DNA of 64,000 nucleotides from Tritrichomonas foetus (GCA_001839685.1 MLAK01000335.1:17159-81158); one strand, 5' to 3'; shown: positions 1-9,849, numbered from the stretch's first letter. Numbers and translations are program-made. The notes: generated by a model not told the origin, from the sequence alone.

Positions 1-1792
1 CTTTTTTCATTTCTTCGGTCTTTTCTTCTTTGTTCTCCTCTTTAACATCTTTTTCTTCTTCCTCCTTCTTGGAAAGAGTGTCAACTAGAATATTGTCAAG
101 CTTCTTTTCCTCCGCCTGTTCCTCTTTTTTATCCTCTTTTTCACTTTCCTCTTTCTTCTCTTCTTTGGTTTCTGTAATTTTAGAAAGAGCATCTTCTATG
201 ATATCGTCAAGATTCTTTTCTTCTTTCGTTTTTTCTTTTTTCAATTCTTCAGTCTTTTCCTCTTTATTCTCATCTTTAACCTCTTTCTTTGAGAAAGTGT
301 CACTAAGGATGTTATCGAGCTTTTTTTCCTCTTTCACTTCTTTTTTATTCTCTTCATCTCTCTCTTCTTTAGCTTCTTTCCTTTCATCTTGAGTCTCAGT
401 GATTTTTGAAAGAGAATTCTCAAGAATATTGTCGAGTCTCTTTTCTTCATTATTTCTTTTCTCATCATCAATTTTGTTTTCATCTGTGTTGCTTTCAGAT
501 TTTTCCCCTTCAATTTTAGAAAGGGGATCTTCAAGACTATGATCGAGTTTCTTTTCGTCATTGACTTCTTCTGGAGATTCTTTTGTGATTTTTTCTTGAT
601 TATCTTTCTGAACATCTTCTGATTTTTCTTCCTTGACTTCATCTTTCTCTTTTTCTACATCCTTTTGAGAGAGAGAATCAGCCATAATATCATCAAGTTT
701 TGGTTCTTCCTCCTTTTCATCGTCAGGTTTTTCGTCGAATTTTTCTTCTAATTTAATATCATATTTTTCATCTTTTTCGTTTTGGTCACCATTATCTAAC
801 AACGATAATTTTTCTTGAAGAACATTACCTATAGCACCTTCATTTTCTGGAGCTCTTTCTTTAACCTCAAGATTTTCTGCATCAATTTTATTTTCTTCAT
901 CAATTTTATTTTCTTCATCAATTTTATTTTCTTCATCAATTTTATTTTCTTCATCAATTTTATTTTCTTCATCTGTTTTATTTCCATCATCAATTTTATT
1001 TTCTTCATCCATTTTATTTTCTTCATCCATTTTATTTTCACCTTTCGGGATTTCTTCTTTATTTTCAGTCGTTTGTTTTTCCGGTTCACTTTCAGGCTCT
1101 CTCGGTGGAAATTTCATATCATCTTTGGAAGTTTTCTTTGGCTTCACTTTTTCTGGTGATTCATTCGTTTCTGGTTCTGCAACATGATAAGCAGCATTAT
1201 CCGGAACTTGAGTATCTTTCAGATTTTCTTGATTTTCTTGATTTTCTTTCATTGTTTGATCGATTGTCTTGACTCGCTTCGATCGATGGTGATGACGATG
1301 CTTACGCTTTAGTTTCCTGTTTGGATCAGGAGGAATATCGTAAAGTGTGATAACCTCTGTGAGTTTTGAATCAGGTTTTACGCGATTTTTCCTGTTGATT
1401 AGAATTCTCCCCCTAAAACCGTTTGGCGAATCCGGAGGATTAGGAATAAGTTGGAAACGTGGAGAAGAAGGCGGTGTGATAGGTTGTTTTGGAGTATCGT
1501 CCGGTAATAGGGTGTTTAAAGAGGTAGAATTTAATTCTTGATTTTCTAGTTCGTCTTTTCCATCGTTTTTGTTTTCATCGCCTTTATAATCTTCCTCTAA
1601 TAGCTGACTTTCGAGATTTTCATCGATACTAAATTTCATTTTCTGGGGTTCGTTTTGAGGAATCGAATTTTCCTGATTTTCTTGGTGGAAATAAATTGAA
1701 GTACCACTGACAGCGAAATTCATTTCTTCGTCAGATGATCCTTGTGCATTTTCGGGTGAATTATCGCGCTCATGCTCAGGTGGTGCTGACAT
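1..1792 (-). CDS. Acidic Glu/Lys-rich repeat protein (3' end beyond window)
   Basis: The frame is open from the ATG at 1790-1792 to the left edge (597 codons), so the C-terminus is missing. The first ~200 residues are polar, with a basic RKLKRKHRHHHRSKRVK-type patch (about 1265-1320) that could be a nuclear signal. Positions about 890-1035 encode a run of the hexapeptide EENKID/EENKMD (18-bp DNA repeat). From about 700 to the edge the chain is Glu/Lys-rich and carries six spaced copies of a short motif of type KLDNIL-x-D-x-LSK, near 664-702, 513-556, 398-442, 283-327, 173-217 and 61-105, about 115 bp apart. No enzyme domain is visible. Extended charged regions and low complexity suggest a disordered scaffold or coiled-coil protein. 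The function is unknown; that it is coding is supported by the conserved repeats in one frame. Confidence 0.75.
   Translation of the reverse strand, partial: MSAPPEHERDNSPENAQGSSDEEMNFAVSGTSIYFHQENQENSIPQNEPQKMKFSIDENLESQLLEEDYKGDENKNDGKDELENQELNSTSLNTLLPDDTPKQPITPPSSPRFQLIPNPPDSPNGFRGRILINRKNRVKPDSKLTEVITLYDIPPDPNRKLKRKHRHHHRSKRVKTIDQTMKENQENQENLKDTQVPDNAAYHVAEPETNESPEKVKPKKTSKDDMKFPPREPESEPEKQTTENKEEIPKGENKMDEENKMDEENKIDDGNKTDEENKIDEENKIDEENKIDEENKIDEENKIDAENLEVKERAPENEGAIGNVLQEKLSLLDNGDQNEKDEKYDIKLEEKFDEKPDDEKEEEPKLDDIMADSLSQKDVEKEKDEVKEEKSEDVQKDNQEKITKESPEEVNDEKKLDHSLEDPLSKIEGEKSESNTDENKIDDEKRNNEEKRLDNILENSLSKITETQDERKEAKEERDEENKKEVKEEKKLDNILSDTFSKKEVKDENKEEKTEELKKEKTKEEKNLDDIIEDALSKITETKEEKKEESEKEDKKEEQAEEKKLDNILVDTLSKKEEEEKDVKEENKEEKTEEMKK
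899..1035 (-). repeat. 18-bp tandem repeat encoding EENKID
   Basis: About seven head-to-tail copies of an 18-bp unit (plus strand: atcaattttattttcttc) sit in the frame of the acidic protein. The outer copies vary (ENKMD, GNKTD). Because the period is a multiple of three, copy-number change would lengthen or shorten the protein without a frameshift. Confidence 0.85.
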
Positions 1793-2331
1793 GAGCTCTG
1801 ATTTTATTCTTGATAAATTGATAAAGCCAATTTTCATTTCTTCTGAAAAATTTGAATAGACACCTCACAATTTAACGTATGCTAATTTCTTTATTCTCTC
1901 ACAAAATTCATCATAATGTATTGAATAAGTTTGCCTGTCAACTCATATAATCATATTGATGGTGATCATAATGAATTCAAAAAAAAAAAAAATATCATCG
2001 ATAGAATTTCATATACTTCTTAATATTTTCTATGAGAAAAAAAAAACGGAAGTTGACACTTTTGTGATTTTCAATAGATATTTGTTTGTTGGATTGAGAA
2101 ACTCATTTTAATATCTTATCTTCATTATTTTTTAAGAAATAAATTGGTCATACCAATTCAAAACAAATATTTTCAGCGATACACTTTTTGAGTTATCATT
2201 TTTAAAAAATTGAAAAAGATTTCAACTCAAAAAGTGATGACGACAAATATTAAGTTAATAAAACATAAGCTAACTAATACTATTCATGATTTTAACCTCT
2301 AAATTGACCAGAAACAAATCAATAGAATGTT
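1793..2331. other. AT-rich intergenic region, divergent promoters
   Basis: This is the spacer between two divergently transcribed genes. It holds poly(A) runs near 1979-1991 and 2038-2046 but no ORF, RNA gene or clear repeat. It must contain both upstream control regions; I see no motif I can name with confidence. Confidence 0.5.
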
Positions 2332-2910
2332 ATGTCAGGGATGAGCCAAATTTACCCAAGAATCATATTTATTGGCGATAGTGGCGTTGGCAAAACATCA
2401 TTAATTGCGCGTGGCGCCACAGATACGTTTAATAACATGACAAACCCCACAGTCGGTGCTGCAGTTACAACAATGAAAATCATGGTCGAAAACACAGAAA
2501 CAAACTTCCACGTTTGGGATACTGCTGGTCAAGAAATTTATCGTTCTATTGTTCCTCTCTATTTCAAACTCGCTGTTTGTGCAATTGTTGTATTCGCATT
2601 CGACGACGTAACTTCATTCAATAGTCTCAACAGTTGGATTGATATGCTGCAATCAAACTCAGATCACGATGTGCCTGTTGTGATAGTCGGTAACAAATGC
2701 GACCTCGAAAATAAAACCGTCGATATCGCCCAAGTGAAAGCTTGGGCGGAGGCCAAAAAGTACCAGACTTTCTTTACTTCAGCCCGCACGGGAGAACGCG
2801 TCAAGGCCGTTTTCGAATACGTGGCAGAAATGTATGTGAGCAAGTGCAAGCAGGAGGCTCAAATTGAGCTGAACGACTCCCGGCCTCGGAGAAAGAAATG
2901 TTGCCAGTAA
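2332..2910 (+). CDS. Rab-family small GTPase
   Basis: This 192-residue GTPase has all the nucleotide-binding motifs: P-loop GDSGVGKT (15-22), switch I Thr40, WDTAGQE (62-68), NKCD (121-124) and TSAR (149-152). It ends in KKCCQ, a C-C-X tail of the kind doubly geranylgeranylated in Rabs. By family knowledge it is a membrane-bound switch recruiting effectors to a vesicle or organelle. Switch I is divergent (NPTVGAAV rather than the usual ...TIGVDF), as is the sequence after switch II (QEIYRSIVPLYFK), so it is a lineage-specific Rab whose compartment cannot be assigned. Met4 is an alternative start. It lies divergently from the acidic repeat protein and 258 bp before a MITE. Confidence 0.93.
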   Translation: MSGMSQIYPRIIFIGDSGVGKTSLIARGATDTFNNMTNPTVGAAVTTMKIMVENTETNFHVWDTAGQEIYRSIVPLYFKLAVCAIVVFAFDDVTSFNSLNSWIDMLQSNSDHDVPVVIVGNKCDLENKTVDIAQVKAWAEAKKYQTFFTSARTGERVKAVFEYVAEMYVSKCKQEAQIELNDSRPRRKKCCQ

Positions 2911-3160
2911 TTTGTGCGTGTAATTAAAGTTTATATTATCGAGATAATATTTCTTTCATAATTTTTAATTATATAACTTCTCAATTTTAAATAATTCATA
3001 AACCACTCAAAATAAAAATAAATTCAAATTTGGATATTTTCTCATTCAAAAATTTCCCGTCTAATTATTGATAAATTGAGACATCTTTGAAAATTTATTA
3101 GAGAAAGTTCATCATCATAGAAACATTTCTTAAGAAAAATTGATATATTCAAAGAAAATT

Positions 3161-3168
3161 AATTTTAC
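3161..3168. repeat. Target-site duplication (left) of MITE
   Basis: AATTTTAC directly abuts the left end of the 300-bp foldback element and is repeated exactly at 3469-3476. Confidence 0.85.
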
Positions 3169-3468
3169 GGCAGAGATTTATTTTCCTATGAGTTTTGTAA
3201 ATGTGAAGTGAAAGGTCAAATAAAGGTCAAAAGTGGAAAAAACCTAATGGGTAAATGTGATGTGAACTTTGCTGGTTCTTTGGGTCACTTCGACATGGAG
3301 GAGGTGCGCCACGTGAACACAGCGGAGGGAGCGAAGCGATCCGAAGCTGTGGTCACGTGGCAGCACCTCTTCCAATGGCCGAATGAGTCGAAGGGGCCCG
3401 CAAAGTCACATCACATTTACCCATTTTTAGTGTCAAAAAACAAAACTCATAGGAAAAAAAATCCTGCC
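3169..3468. mobile_element. 300-bp foldback MITE with 8-bp TSD
   Basis: The entire 300 bp is an imperfect palindrome centred near 3318-3319. The ends read GGCAG(A/G)... and fold back on each other: CCTATGAGTTTTG at 3185-3197 pairs with 3441-3453; the arm around 3248-3270 (gggtaaatgtgatgtga) pairs with the arm around 3403-3422; and the GC-rich core (gccacgtgaacacagc, about 3310-3325) pairs with gctgtggtcacgtggc (about 3346-3362). It is flanked by perfect 8-bp duplications AATTTTAC. These are the hallmarks of a non-autonomous DNA transposon of a superfamily making 8-bp duplications (hAT, Merlin or Mutator-like are possible; not decided). The 97-codon frame inside it is a by-product. The core is strikingly GC-richer than its surroundings. 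Confidence 0.88.
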
Positions 3469-3476
3469 AATTTTAC
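3469..3476. repeat. Target-site duplication (right) of MITE
   Basis: AATTTTAC is the exact copy of 3161-3168 and immediately follows the right terminal CCTGCC. Confidence 0.85.
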
Positions 3477-3660
3477 GCGAAACTCGGGAATTTCGAACTG
3501 AACTGAGTGGAATTCCTTGATTGTTCAAATGGTAAAAATTAAATGGATCTTTGAAATGGCTTTCCAAAAGAAATATCAAATGCAATTTGGTTAATTGGAC
3601 CAATGTGCCTTTTTGAGAGTATAATTGGCTGTTATTTTATCGTCCCATTGCTTCAACTTA

Positions 3661-4233
3661 ATGACTCACGAATATTTTATGACAACTGAGCGACTTGGTT
3701 TTTCTAAATGGCTTGAAACTGATCTACCTTTGGCACGATCACTTTGGGGTGATAAAGAAGTGACGAAATATATATCCCTAAATGGGTATACAGATGAAAT
3801 GATAATTAAAAGATTTAACGCTGAGAGAGAGATCCAAGAAAAATTTGGTGTTCAGTATTGGCCAATCTTCACTTTAAAAGATAATAAATTTATTGGTGTT
3901 GCTGGATTAAAACCATATGATTTTGAGCCGGGTGATCTTGTTGATGGTGTTTATATGCTTGGATATCACCTGATGAAAGATGCTTGGGGAAATGGATATG
4001 CCACAGAAGCATCAAAATGTGTAGTTAAATATGCAATTGAAACTTTGAAAGCTGTAAATGTTGTAGCTGGTCATAATCCAAATAATAGTGCTTCTGGCAA
4101 AGTTCTTTTGAAATGTGGCTTCATCAAGAAATATGATTTGTTTTTCCCACCAACAGGATTGAATCACCCGCTTTATTATTTTATTGATGATGATCGAAAA
4201 CTATTTAACTTGAAAAATATTCCAAAAATATAA
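3661..4233 (+). CDS. GNAT-family (RimJ/RimL-like) N-acetyltransferase
   Basis: The predicted protein is 190 residues from the ATG at 3661. The ATG at 3679 gives MTTERLGF..., which matches the usual start of the RimJ/RimL-type GNAT family, so it may be the true start. The open frame extends further only through a TTG, which I discount. Visible family features: an N-terminal TERL strand, a GVAGLKPYD strand in the middle, and the acetyl-CoA region GYHLMKDAWGNGYATEA (Q/R-x-x-G-x-A equivalent), followed by the NNSASGKVLLKCGFIKK helix-strand typical of the C-terminal half. The family moves acetyl from acetyl-CoA to an amine of a protein or small molecule; the substrate is unknown. Close likeness to bacterial enzymes suggests lateral transfer (inference). 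Its last codons lie inside an 18-bp tandem repeat. Confidence 0.85.
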   Translation: MTHEYFMTTERLGFSKWLETDLPLARSLWGDKEVTKYISLNGYTDEMIIKRFNAEREIQEKFGVQYWPIFTLKDNKFIGVAGLKPYDFEPGDLVDGVYMLGYHLMKDAWGNGYATEASKCVVKYAIETLKAVNVVAGHNPNNSASGKVLLKCGFIKKYDLFFPPTGLNHPLYYFIDDDRKLFNLKNIPKI

Positions 4234-4302
4234 AACATTCCAAAAATATAAAACACTCCAAAAATATAAAACATTCCAAAAATATAAAATATACCAAAAA
4301 TC
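4219..4302. repeat. 18-bp tandem repeat over the GNAT stop codon
   Basis: About 4.6 copies of attccaaaaatataaaac start at 4219, 4237, 4255, 4273 and 4291. The first copy encodes the last residues and the TAA of the acetyltransferase, so the repeat either grew from, or captured, the gene's 3' end. Confidence 0.9.
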
Positions 4303-4484
4303 GAATTAATATTGAAATATATTCTTTCGATTCCTATTTCATATTTCATAAGTAAAAAAGCAACATTCTGATAACAAATCTTATCAATATTATCATTTTC
4401 AAGAAAAATATTCAAAGAAAAGAATAATATGTAAGGAACAATCGCAAATTTTGTCTTCTATTTTTATTCAAATAATAATTTCAA

Positions 4485-7400
4485 TTAACCTTCCAAAGCT
4501 GTGGTACTGCCCACAGAGAAAAATGAGCTTTGATCGGTTGGTCGAACAATGTATGCCATCCTTTTTCCTTTCCCTTTCAAAAAGATTAATCCTCGTTCTT
4601 CAACAACGAAATTCATTCCCCCAATTGCATAATATGTATCTTCTGAAATCTGGACTGTACCTGGAATGCCAGTACTTTGAAGACGGGCAGCAATATTAAT
4701 TGTGTCACTAATAATATCGAAAACTGGCTTATCACTTCCGAGCACTCCTGCAATAACTGGTCCGCCGGAATTAATTCCTATTCGCACAGATAAGTTAGAG
4801 TTTAATTGTGAATTAATCTCCTCAAGAGCTTGAAGAACTTCTAAACCAAATTGAACACATTGGGAAGCATGACTTGCTATTGGCTCATCTGGAGTAAATA
4901 GATTTGCTGCTGCCATATAAATATCACCAATCAATTTAATTTTTGTCATTAATGGGAATTTGGTGATAATATTATCATAAGCTTGGAAAACAGATGAAAG
5001 GTTTTCCATTATTTGAGCTGGTGTTAAAGTTGCAGAATAATCACTAAACTTGGAAATATCAATAAACATAACTGAAGCACATGGAACAACAAATGAAATA
5101 TCAGTTTCTCCAGAGTTTAATCTTGTAACAATATCACGAGGTAAGATTTGGTACAAAAGTTGTTCAGATTGCCTTTTTGCTTCTTCAGCTTCTTTTTGCT
5201 GGGTTATCAGTTCCGTTTCATCATTCATGATAATAACAAAACTTTTGGCACTCTTTGATCCAGATTCGGCAATACCAAGCAAAATTATATGGACTTGAAT
5301 TTGTTGTTCATCATCAGAAAGAGCCTTTCCACCTGTTTCAAATACTAATGGAGCTTCTCCTTCCTTCATTAAGATTAACTGTTCATGGAATTTTGCATTT
5401 TCTTCTTCAGAAAGAATGCAAGAAATAGATTGACCAAGAAGTTGTTCTGGAGTATATCCAAATTGTAATGTCACTGCTTTATTTACAACTTCAATAGATT
5501 CATTTTTATTCAGGCAGATAATTGAATCAGAGTTATCCATGATAATTAATTTTGAAGTGGTCATCTTTTCTATATGGTGATTCGATTTTTTATTTAATAA
5601 ATAATTCAAAAATGAAACATTAGAGCTAACACATAATGGTGGAAGTCTTCGAAGTAATTGAAGAGCACCTGCAAATGCTATATCTAGTCTTTTCAGGCTA
5701 ATAAGGAAGCCAACGCAAATAGCGACTAAAACAATGATACCTACAAATAAAATTATCTTCATCTTTGTTTGATAATTTTCAATTGCAATATGAGCTGTAT
5801 TGGATAAAATTGTAGTTGCTTCAAATGATTGGTCAAGTAAATGAACATTTGTTAAATGGAATAAATGATAAAAAGTTCCATTTATCTTAAAAGATAAATC
5901 TTTGGCTAAGTCAAGCATATCTGACAAATAAACTTTAAACAAATTGATTCCATTATCTAGCGATGTGCATTTATATGTATCATGAGATTCATCTGGTGTA
6001 GAATAATCATTAATGCAATAATTTGCGAAATGAATTTTATCTAAATCTGCATAATGGTTTTTACATGGTGGAAGATTAATGCTGTCACTTCCTCTTAATA
6101 AAATATTGTTATAATTAATCAACTTATCTAATGTTATAGTCGCCAAAGAAAGTGCAGATTGTTTATCAATCATTCCAGTAACAGTTGGATTTCTAACCAA
6201 AAAAGCATACATTAATGAAAAAACTATCGATTCAATTATATAATTTGTTCGCGAGATACCATAGTAAAGCCAATTATTCAAATTTCCAAAAGAAGTATTT
6301 TGCAAAACAATAATGACACCAAAGAGAATATATACAGCACTTGAAAAAATTCCATAAAAAATAACTGTGAAATATAAAAGAGGTTCATTAATTGTTGCTT
6401 TTGATGAACTGTGATTTGGAATTTCTTTATCATCTTGATTGGTCTCCTTGAAAGGACAAGATGCCATTTCCCGATCATCTTTATCGATTTCACTCATTGT
6501 TTTTAAGAGGTAATGAATTTCATTCAATGTTTTCTTGAGATTAATTATTAGGATTGTTTGAGTTAATATAAAGTATGATACAATAATTATACCAATGACA
6601 AAATATACTGCATCATCAGTAATTTCTCTTCGAGCTTTTTCTCTTTCTGTAATTGTTAATGTCAAATCATCGAAAGCATCAAACATATCTTTGATATTAA
6701 CAACACACTCACATAATCCTATATTGACATGCCAATCTGATCCATTCGAATACCTAACTTGTGTCAAATTTTGTAATTTCAATAATCCATAGCTCATAGA
6801 AGTTTTCAACGTTTCTAATACCGGATTGTTGAGTGGAAACACATGTGTTTGGTTTTTAGTACAAAAATCTATGGAAACAACTCGCGAAACAATAGATTTC
6901 ATTGTGTTATATACATTTTCGCCTTCGGTTGCATGCGAAATGACTGATTTCATAAAATATTCGAGATTTTCACGACTAAACTCAATCCATGATAAGGTTT
7001 CCATGATAATATAATAAGTACTGTTTTTAAGATTGTGAATATTTCCGTTAATATTATGACTATACTTTGACCATTTGAGATTGAATTCATTTTTCAGAGG
7101 ATTTATCATTGTGAGCCCTGAATCACCATCACCCATCATATCTGAATCGAATAATCCTGATTCTTTTGCCCATTGAACCATGATTGAGATCATAGCTGCA
7201 TCAAATCCGTATCTAAATCTATTTAATATTTTTTGATCTTCCATGTTGGTTTGTCTATCAGCAAAAAAGTTATAAAAATAAAAGAATAAGAAAAGAACAA
7301 TACCAATTGCTAGGATAATACATACAAAAGATGATTCAATTAAGTGCTTATTGTTAATAGATTTTCTATTATCAATACATTTTTGGAATGCCAATCTAAG

Positions 7401-9743
7401 TCTATGTTGGCTAAATGAAACTTTTCCGAGCCGATCTTCAACTTCTATATCCAACTCTTGCATTGTGCTCGAATTCACTGAAGAATTTTGACTTCCCGAA
7501 GACATATTAGAACTAGATTTGTTTCCACCTGTTGCTCCATCACCTCGATTCATGTGATGTCCTTTGATATCCATAATACCACGAGTTAAGTACGTTGGAT
7601 ATGCACGAACAAGAGATCGAAAACATTTATCAACAATGAAATTTTTCCCTTGTTCAATCAGCATTGATCGATTTTTCATTACTAGACCTAGATGGAAATT
7701 TGTTGCACATTCAATTAAGTATCGCGAATATTCTTCACAGAATCGACAATTGTTTGGCCAATTTTCTAAACATTCTTCAAAGAGAGCACATGTTTCATCT
7801 GTTGTATCATGGATGTTGTATAAAATTGATGGATCTTGAGGAACATTTTTCCAAAAATTACGCACGGCTGTGATACCTTCATTTGATTTTGATTTCATTT
7901 TTATTAGGTTATCATTGATTTCTACAGAAGCGGAACTTTGTCTCAGATTCTTGACACGATGTACTTGATAAACAATAAATCTTTCACGAAGTGATAAATT
8001 GGGCTTTCCTAAAAGATAATTATAGAAAATATTAAGTAATCGGGACTCACACGGGAAATAGCATAAAAACTGAGTAATCATTCCAATAATATATGAATTA
8101 TTATGATATTCAGCAGTAAATCTTGCTAAAGTCCAATCTAAAAACAATTTGCAATGTCTAGATAATCCAATTCTTAAGTATAATTCACATCTTTTTTGGC
8201 TTTTATGCATATTAAAATGAATAAAAAGTTGTCTTACTTTTTCATCTGTTAAATTAATTATTCCTGCCATTTTGGATTCTCTGTCAGCAGAAATGTGGTA
8301 GGTTTGGACATCATCTGTGTCTTCGAGTTCATTTAAAGCGTCAATGTCATTCAAATGCCTAACAACACGAGTAATAATTCGGTTTGTTACAGCATACCAA
8401 ATTCCACCACTAACTATGAATAATACTATAAATACAATCGCTATGAAAAGATCATCTAAATAAAAGCCTGCATAATTTAGTAAGCACATTATATCAACAA
8501 CAGAGATTGATGTAAAAAGTGCAGCAAAAATTGTATTTGTGTGATAATGAATGTATGGAAGATAAATTGTACCAAAACAAATATAAATGTTAATCACAAT
8601 TTTAGCGACAAATAAGACATACACCATCCATGATGCAAAAACAAGAAAAATGTATGAGAAAAGTGGGAAGCATGATATAATAATCGCTGTAAAATAAAAA
8701 GGACCTGACCAACAAGCTGTTGGAGCTGTGGAAATATATACTGAGGCGGCAAATAGGTAACTATAAAGATAGTGTCCCAAAAGAAAACAAGCTAAATATA
8801 TAAGACCAAGTATGAAAAAAATAATTGAAGCAATATTTTTACTATCAATCATAACACTGAAAGTTTCTCCAATAAAGTTTGTCAATGGTGGAATTATTAT
8901 TGTTGGAATGAATTCAATATATAGTCGAGATAAAAACAAAGTTGGTTTTGAAAAACAACGAGTTCGTAAATATTTTAAATATTGTCCAATAATCATTGTG
9001 AAATAAATAATAACACCAATAGTTGTAATTATAAAGCGAGAAATAAAGGCTTGTTCTGGATCAATAATATTTATATCACTAGTATACCGTCTAGAAATAG
9101 GCGTGAAAAAAGTAATCATCCAAAAAAATTCAAATATTTTGGCGGCAATTGAAGGTTTTATTTCTTTTATTTGGTTAGTATTTCCTTCTTTAATTTCTGA
9201 TGAATTCGATTTTTGATAAACTTTAATCTCTTTACATTGATTAAGAGTTGCTTGATAAAAAGACATATTCATTCCATTCTGTGAATATGATAAATTTAAC
9301 AAATCATTTGAATTTCTCTGTGGTGTATTGATAATAATACCCATTTTTTGTAATTGATTTAGATCGTAACTTTCGAAGTAATGACAGACGTCTTTGAAAG
9401 TAATTTTTTTCGATGAATTAATTAATGAATATAAATGGGAATTATGAATATGTTGATTTGCCATGATGCTAGCATTTACTGATTTGTTAGTTGAAAGTTG
9501 AAATGGATACGGAAGCTGGACCCAAAAAGAAATCGAAATTACTTGAATAAAATAATAAATAAGCAATATATAATATAAAATGTTTGGTATGCGCGTAACT
9601 CGCATCATTTCATCGATCATCGGAAAGACGATATCCAAGACTGACGTTTTTCCGCTGAATAAATCTTGTCTATATGTTGCAGTTTGCACAGACATAGACA
9701 ATGATTGCGATAAAGTTGATGCTGTGGGCTTTGTGCTCTGCAT
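4485..9743 (-). CDS. Multi-pass adenylyl cyclase with PAS domain
   Basis: The protein is about 1752 residues from the ATG at 9743. The frame stays open to an ATG at 9845, but that 34-residue extension looks non-coding, and an initiator-like TCACAA (9775-9770) lies between the two. About ten hydrophobic segments occur in an N-terminal group (roughly 55-450), a pair near 810 and 1050, and a group at 1125-1350. A PAS-like domain follows (about 1395-1505), then a signalling-helix linker ending ILPRDIVTRLNSG, then the class III cyclase domain (about 1550-1740). Catalytic residues are intact: metal Asp1562 (FIDIS) and Asp1607 (GDIYM), Lys1603 and Asp1676 for adenine choice, Asn1683 and Arg1687 for the transition state. 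Lys/Asp predicts ATP rather than GTP as substrate. By family knowledge it makes cAMP at a membrane; one catalytic domain implies homodimerisation. The ligand sensed is unknown. The 3' end converges on the GNAT gene. Confidence 0.93.
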   Translation of the reverse strand: MQSTKPTASTLSQSLSMSVQTATYRQDLFSGKTSVLDIVFPMIDEMMRVTRIPNILYYILLIYYFIQVISISFWVQLPYPFQLSTNKSVNASIMANQHIHNSHLYSLINSSKKITFKDVCHYFESYDLNQLQKMGIIINTPQRNSNDLLNLSYSQNGMNMSFYQATLNQCKEIKVYQKSNSSEIKEGNTNQIKEIKPSIAAKIFEFFWMITFFTPISRRYTSDINIIDPEQAFISRFIITTIGVIIYFTMIIGQYLKYLRTRCFSKPTLFLSRLYIEFIPTIIIPPLTNFIGETFSVMIDSKNIASIIFFILGLIYLACFLLGHYLYSYLFAASVYISTAPTACWSGPFYFTAIIISCFPLFSYIFLVFASWMVYVLFVAKIVINIYICFGTIYLPYIHYHTNTIFAALFTSISVVDIMCLLNYAGFYLDDLFIAIVFIVLFIVSGGIWYAVTNRIITRVVRHLNDIDALNELEDTDDVQTYHISADRESKMAGIINLTDEKVRQLFIHFNMHKSQKRCELYLRIGLSRHCKLFLDWTLARFTAEYHNNSYIIGMITQFLCYFPCESRLLNIFYNYLLGKPNLSLRERFIVYQVHRVKNLRQSSASVEINDNLIKMKSKSNEGITAVRNFWKNVPQDPSILYNIHDTTDETCALFEECLENWPNNCRFCEEYSRYLIECATNFHLGLVMKNRSMLIEQGKNFIVDKCFRSLVRAYPTYLTRGIMDIKGHHMNRGDGATGGNKSSSNMSSGSQNSSVNSSTMQELDIEVEDRLGKVSFSQHRLRLAFQKCIDNRKSINNKHLIESSFVCIILAIGIVLFLFFYFYNFFADRQTNMEDQKILNRFRYGFDAAMISIMVQWAKESGLFDSDMMGDGDSGLTMINPLKNEFNLKWSKYSHNINGNIHNLKNSTYYIIMETLSWIEFSRENLEYFMKSVISHATEGENVYNTMKSIVSRVVSIDFCTKNQTHVFPLNNPVLETLKTSMSYGLLKLQNLTQVRYSNGSDWHVNIGLCECVVNIKDMFDAFDDLTLTITEREKARREITDDAVYFVIGIIIVSYFILTQTILIINLKKTLNEIHYLLKTMSEIDKDDREMASCPFKETNQDDKEIPNHSSSKATINEPLLYFTVIFYGIFSSAVYILFGVIIVLQNTSFGNLNNWLYYGISRTNYIIESIVFSLMYAFLVRNPTVTGMIDKQSALSLATITLDKLINYNNILLRGSDSINLPPCKNHYADLDKIHFANYCINDYSTPDESHDTYKCTSLDNGINLFKVYLSDMLDLAKDLSFKINGTFYHLFHLTNVHLLDQSFEATTILSNTAHIAIENYQTKMKIILFVGIIVLVAICVGFLISLKRLDIAFAGALQLLRRLPPLCVSSNVSFLNYLLNKKSNHHIEKMTTSKLIIMDNSDSIICLNKNESIEVVNKAVTLQFGYTPEQLLGQSISCILSEEENAKFHEQLILMKEGEAPLVFETGGKALSDDEQQIQVHIILLGIAESGSKSAKSFVIIMNDETELITQQKEAEEAKRQSEQLLYQILPRDIVTRLNSGETDISFVVPCASVMFIDISKFSDYSATLTPAQIMENLSSVFQAYDNIITKFPLMTKIKLIGDIYMAAANLFTPDEPIASHASQCVQFGLEVLQALEEINSQLNSNLSVRIGINSGGPVIAGVLGSDKPVFDIISDTINIAARLQSTGIPGTVQISEDTYYAIGGMNFVVEERGLIFLKGKGKRMAYIVRPTDQSSFFSVGSTTALEG

Positions 9744-9769
9744 ATTCGATAATAAATTTGATGAGTTTT

Positions 9770-9775
9770 TTGTGA
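9770..9775 (-). promoter_or_regulatory. Possible initiator (Inr) of adenylyl cyclase
   Basis: TCACAA fits the trichomonad initiator pattern TCA(+1)-pyrimidine-(T/A). It would give a 30-nt leader to the ATG at 9743. The motif is short and occurs by chance, so this is weak. Confidence 0.3.
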
Positions 9776-9849
9776 ATAAAATAACCAAATATAATTTTTT
9801 CTGTAAAATTTTTGAAAGGCATACAAATTTTGAGAAGAAATACATCAAA

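Noticed and set aside
829..1159. Repeat-coded frames on both strands in the left-edge gene
   Set aside because: They are alternative readings of the same 18-bp repeat; only the EENKID frame is continuous with the long open frame from 1792.
3208..3501. 97-codon open frame
   Set aside because: It lies inside the palindromic MITE and runs past its right target duplication; the frame is a by-product of the GC-rich hairpin.
9744..9845. 34-residue N-terminal extension of the adenylyl cyclase
   Set aside because: Composition resembles spacer DNA, and an initiator-like site lies downstream of the upper ATG; the ATG at 9743 is preferred, though not proven.
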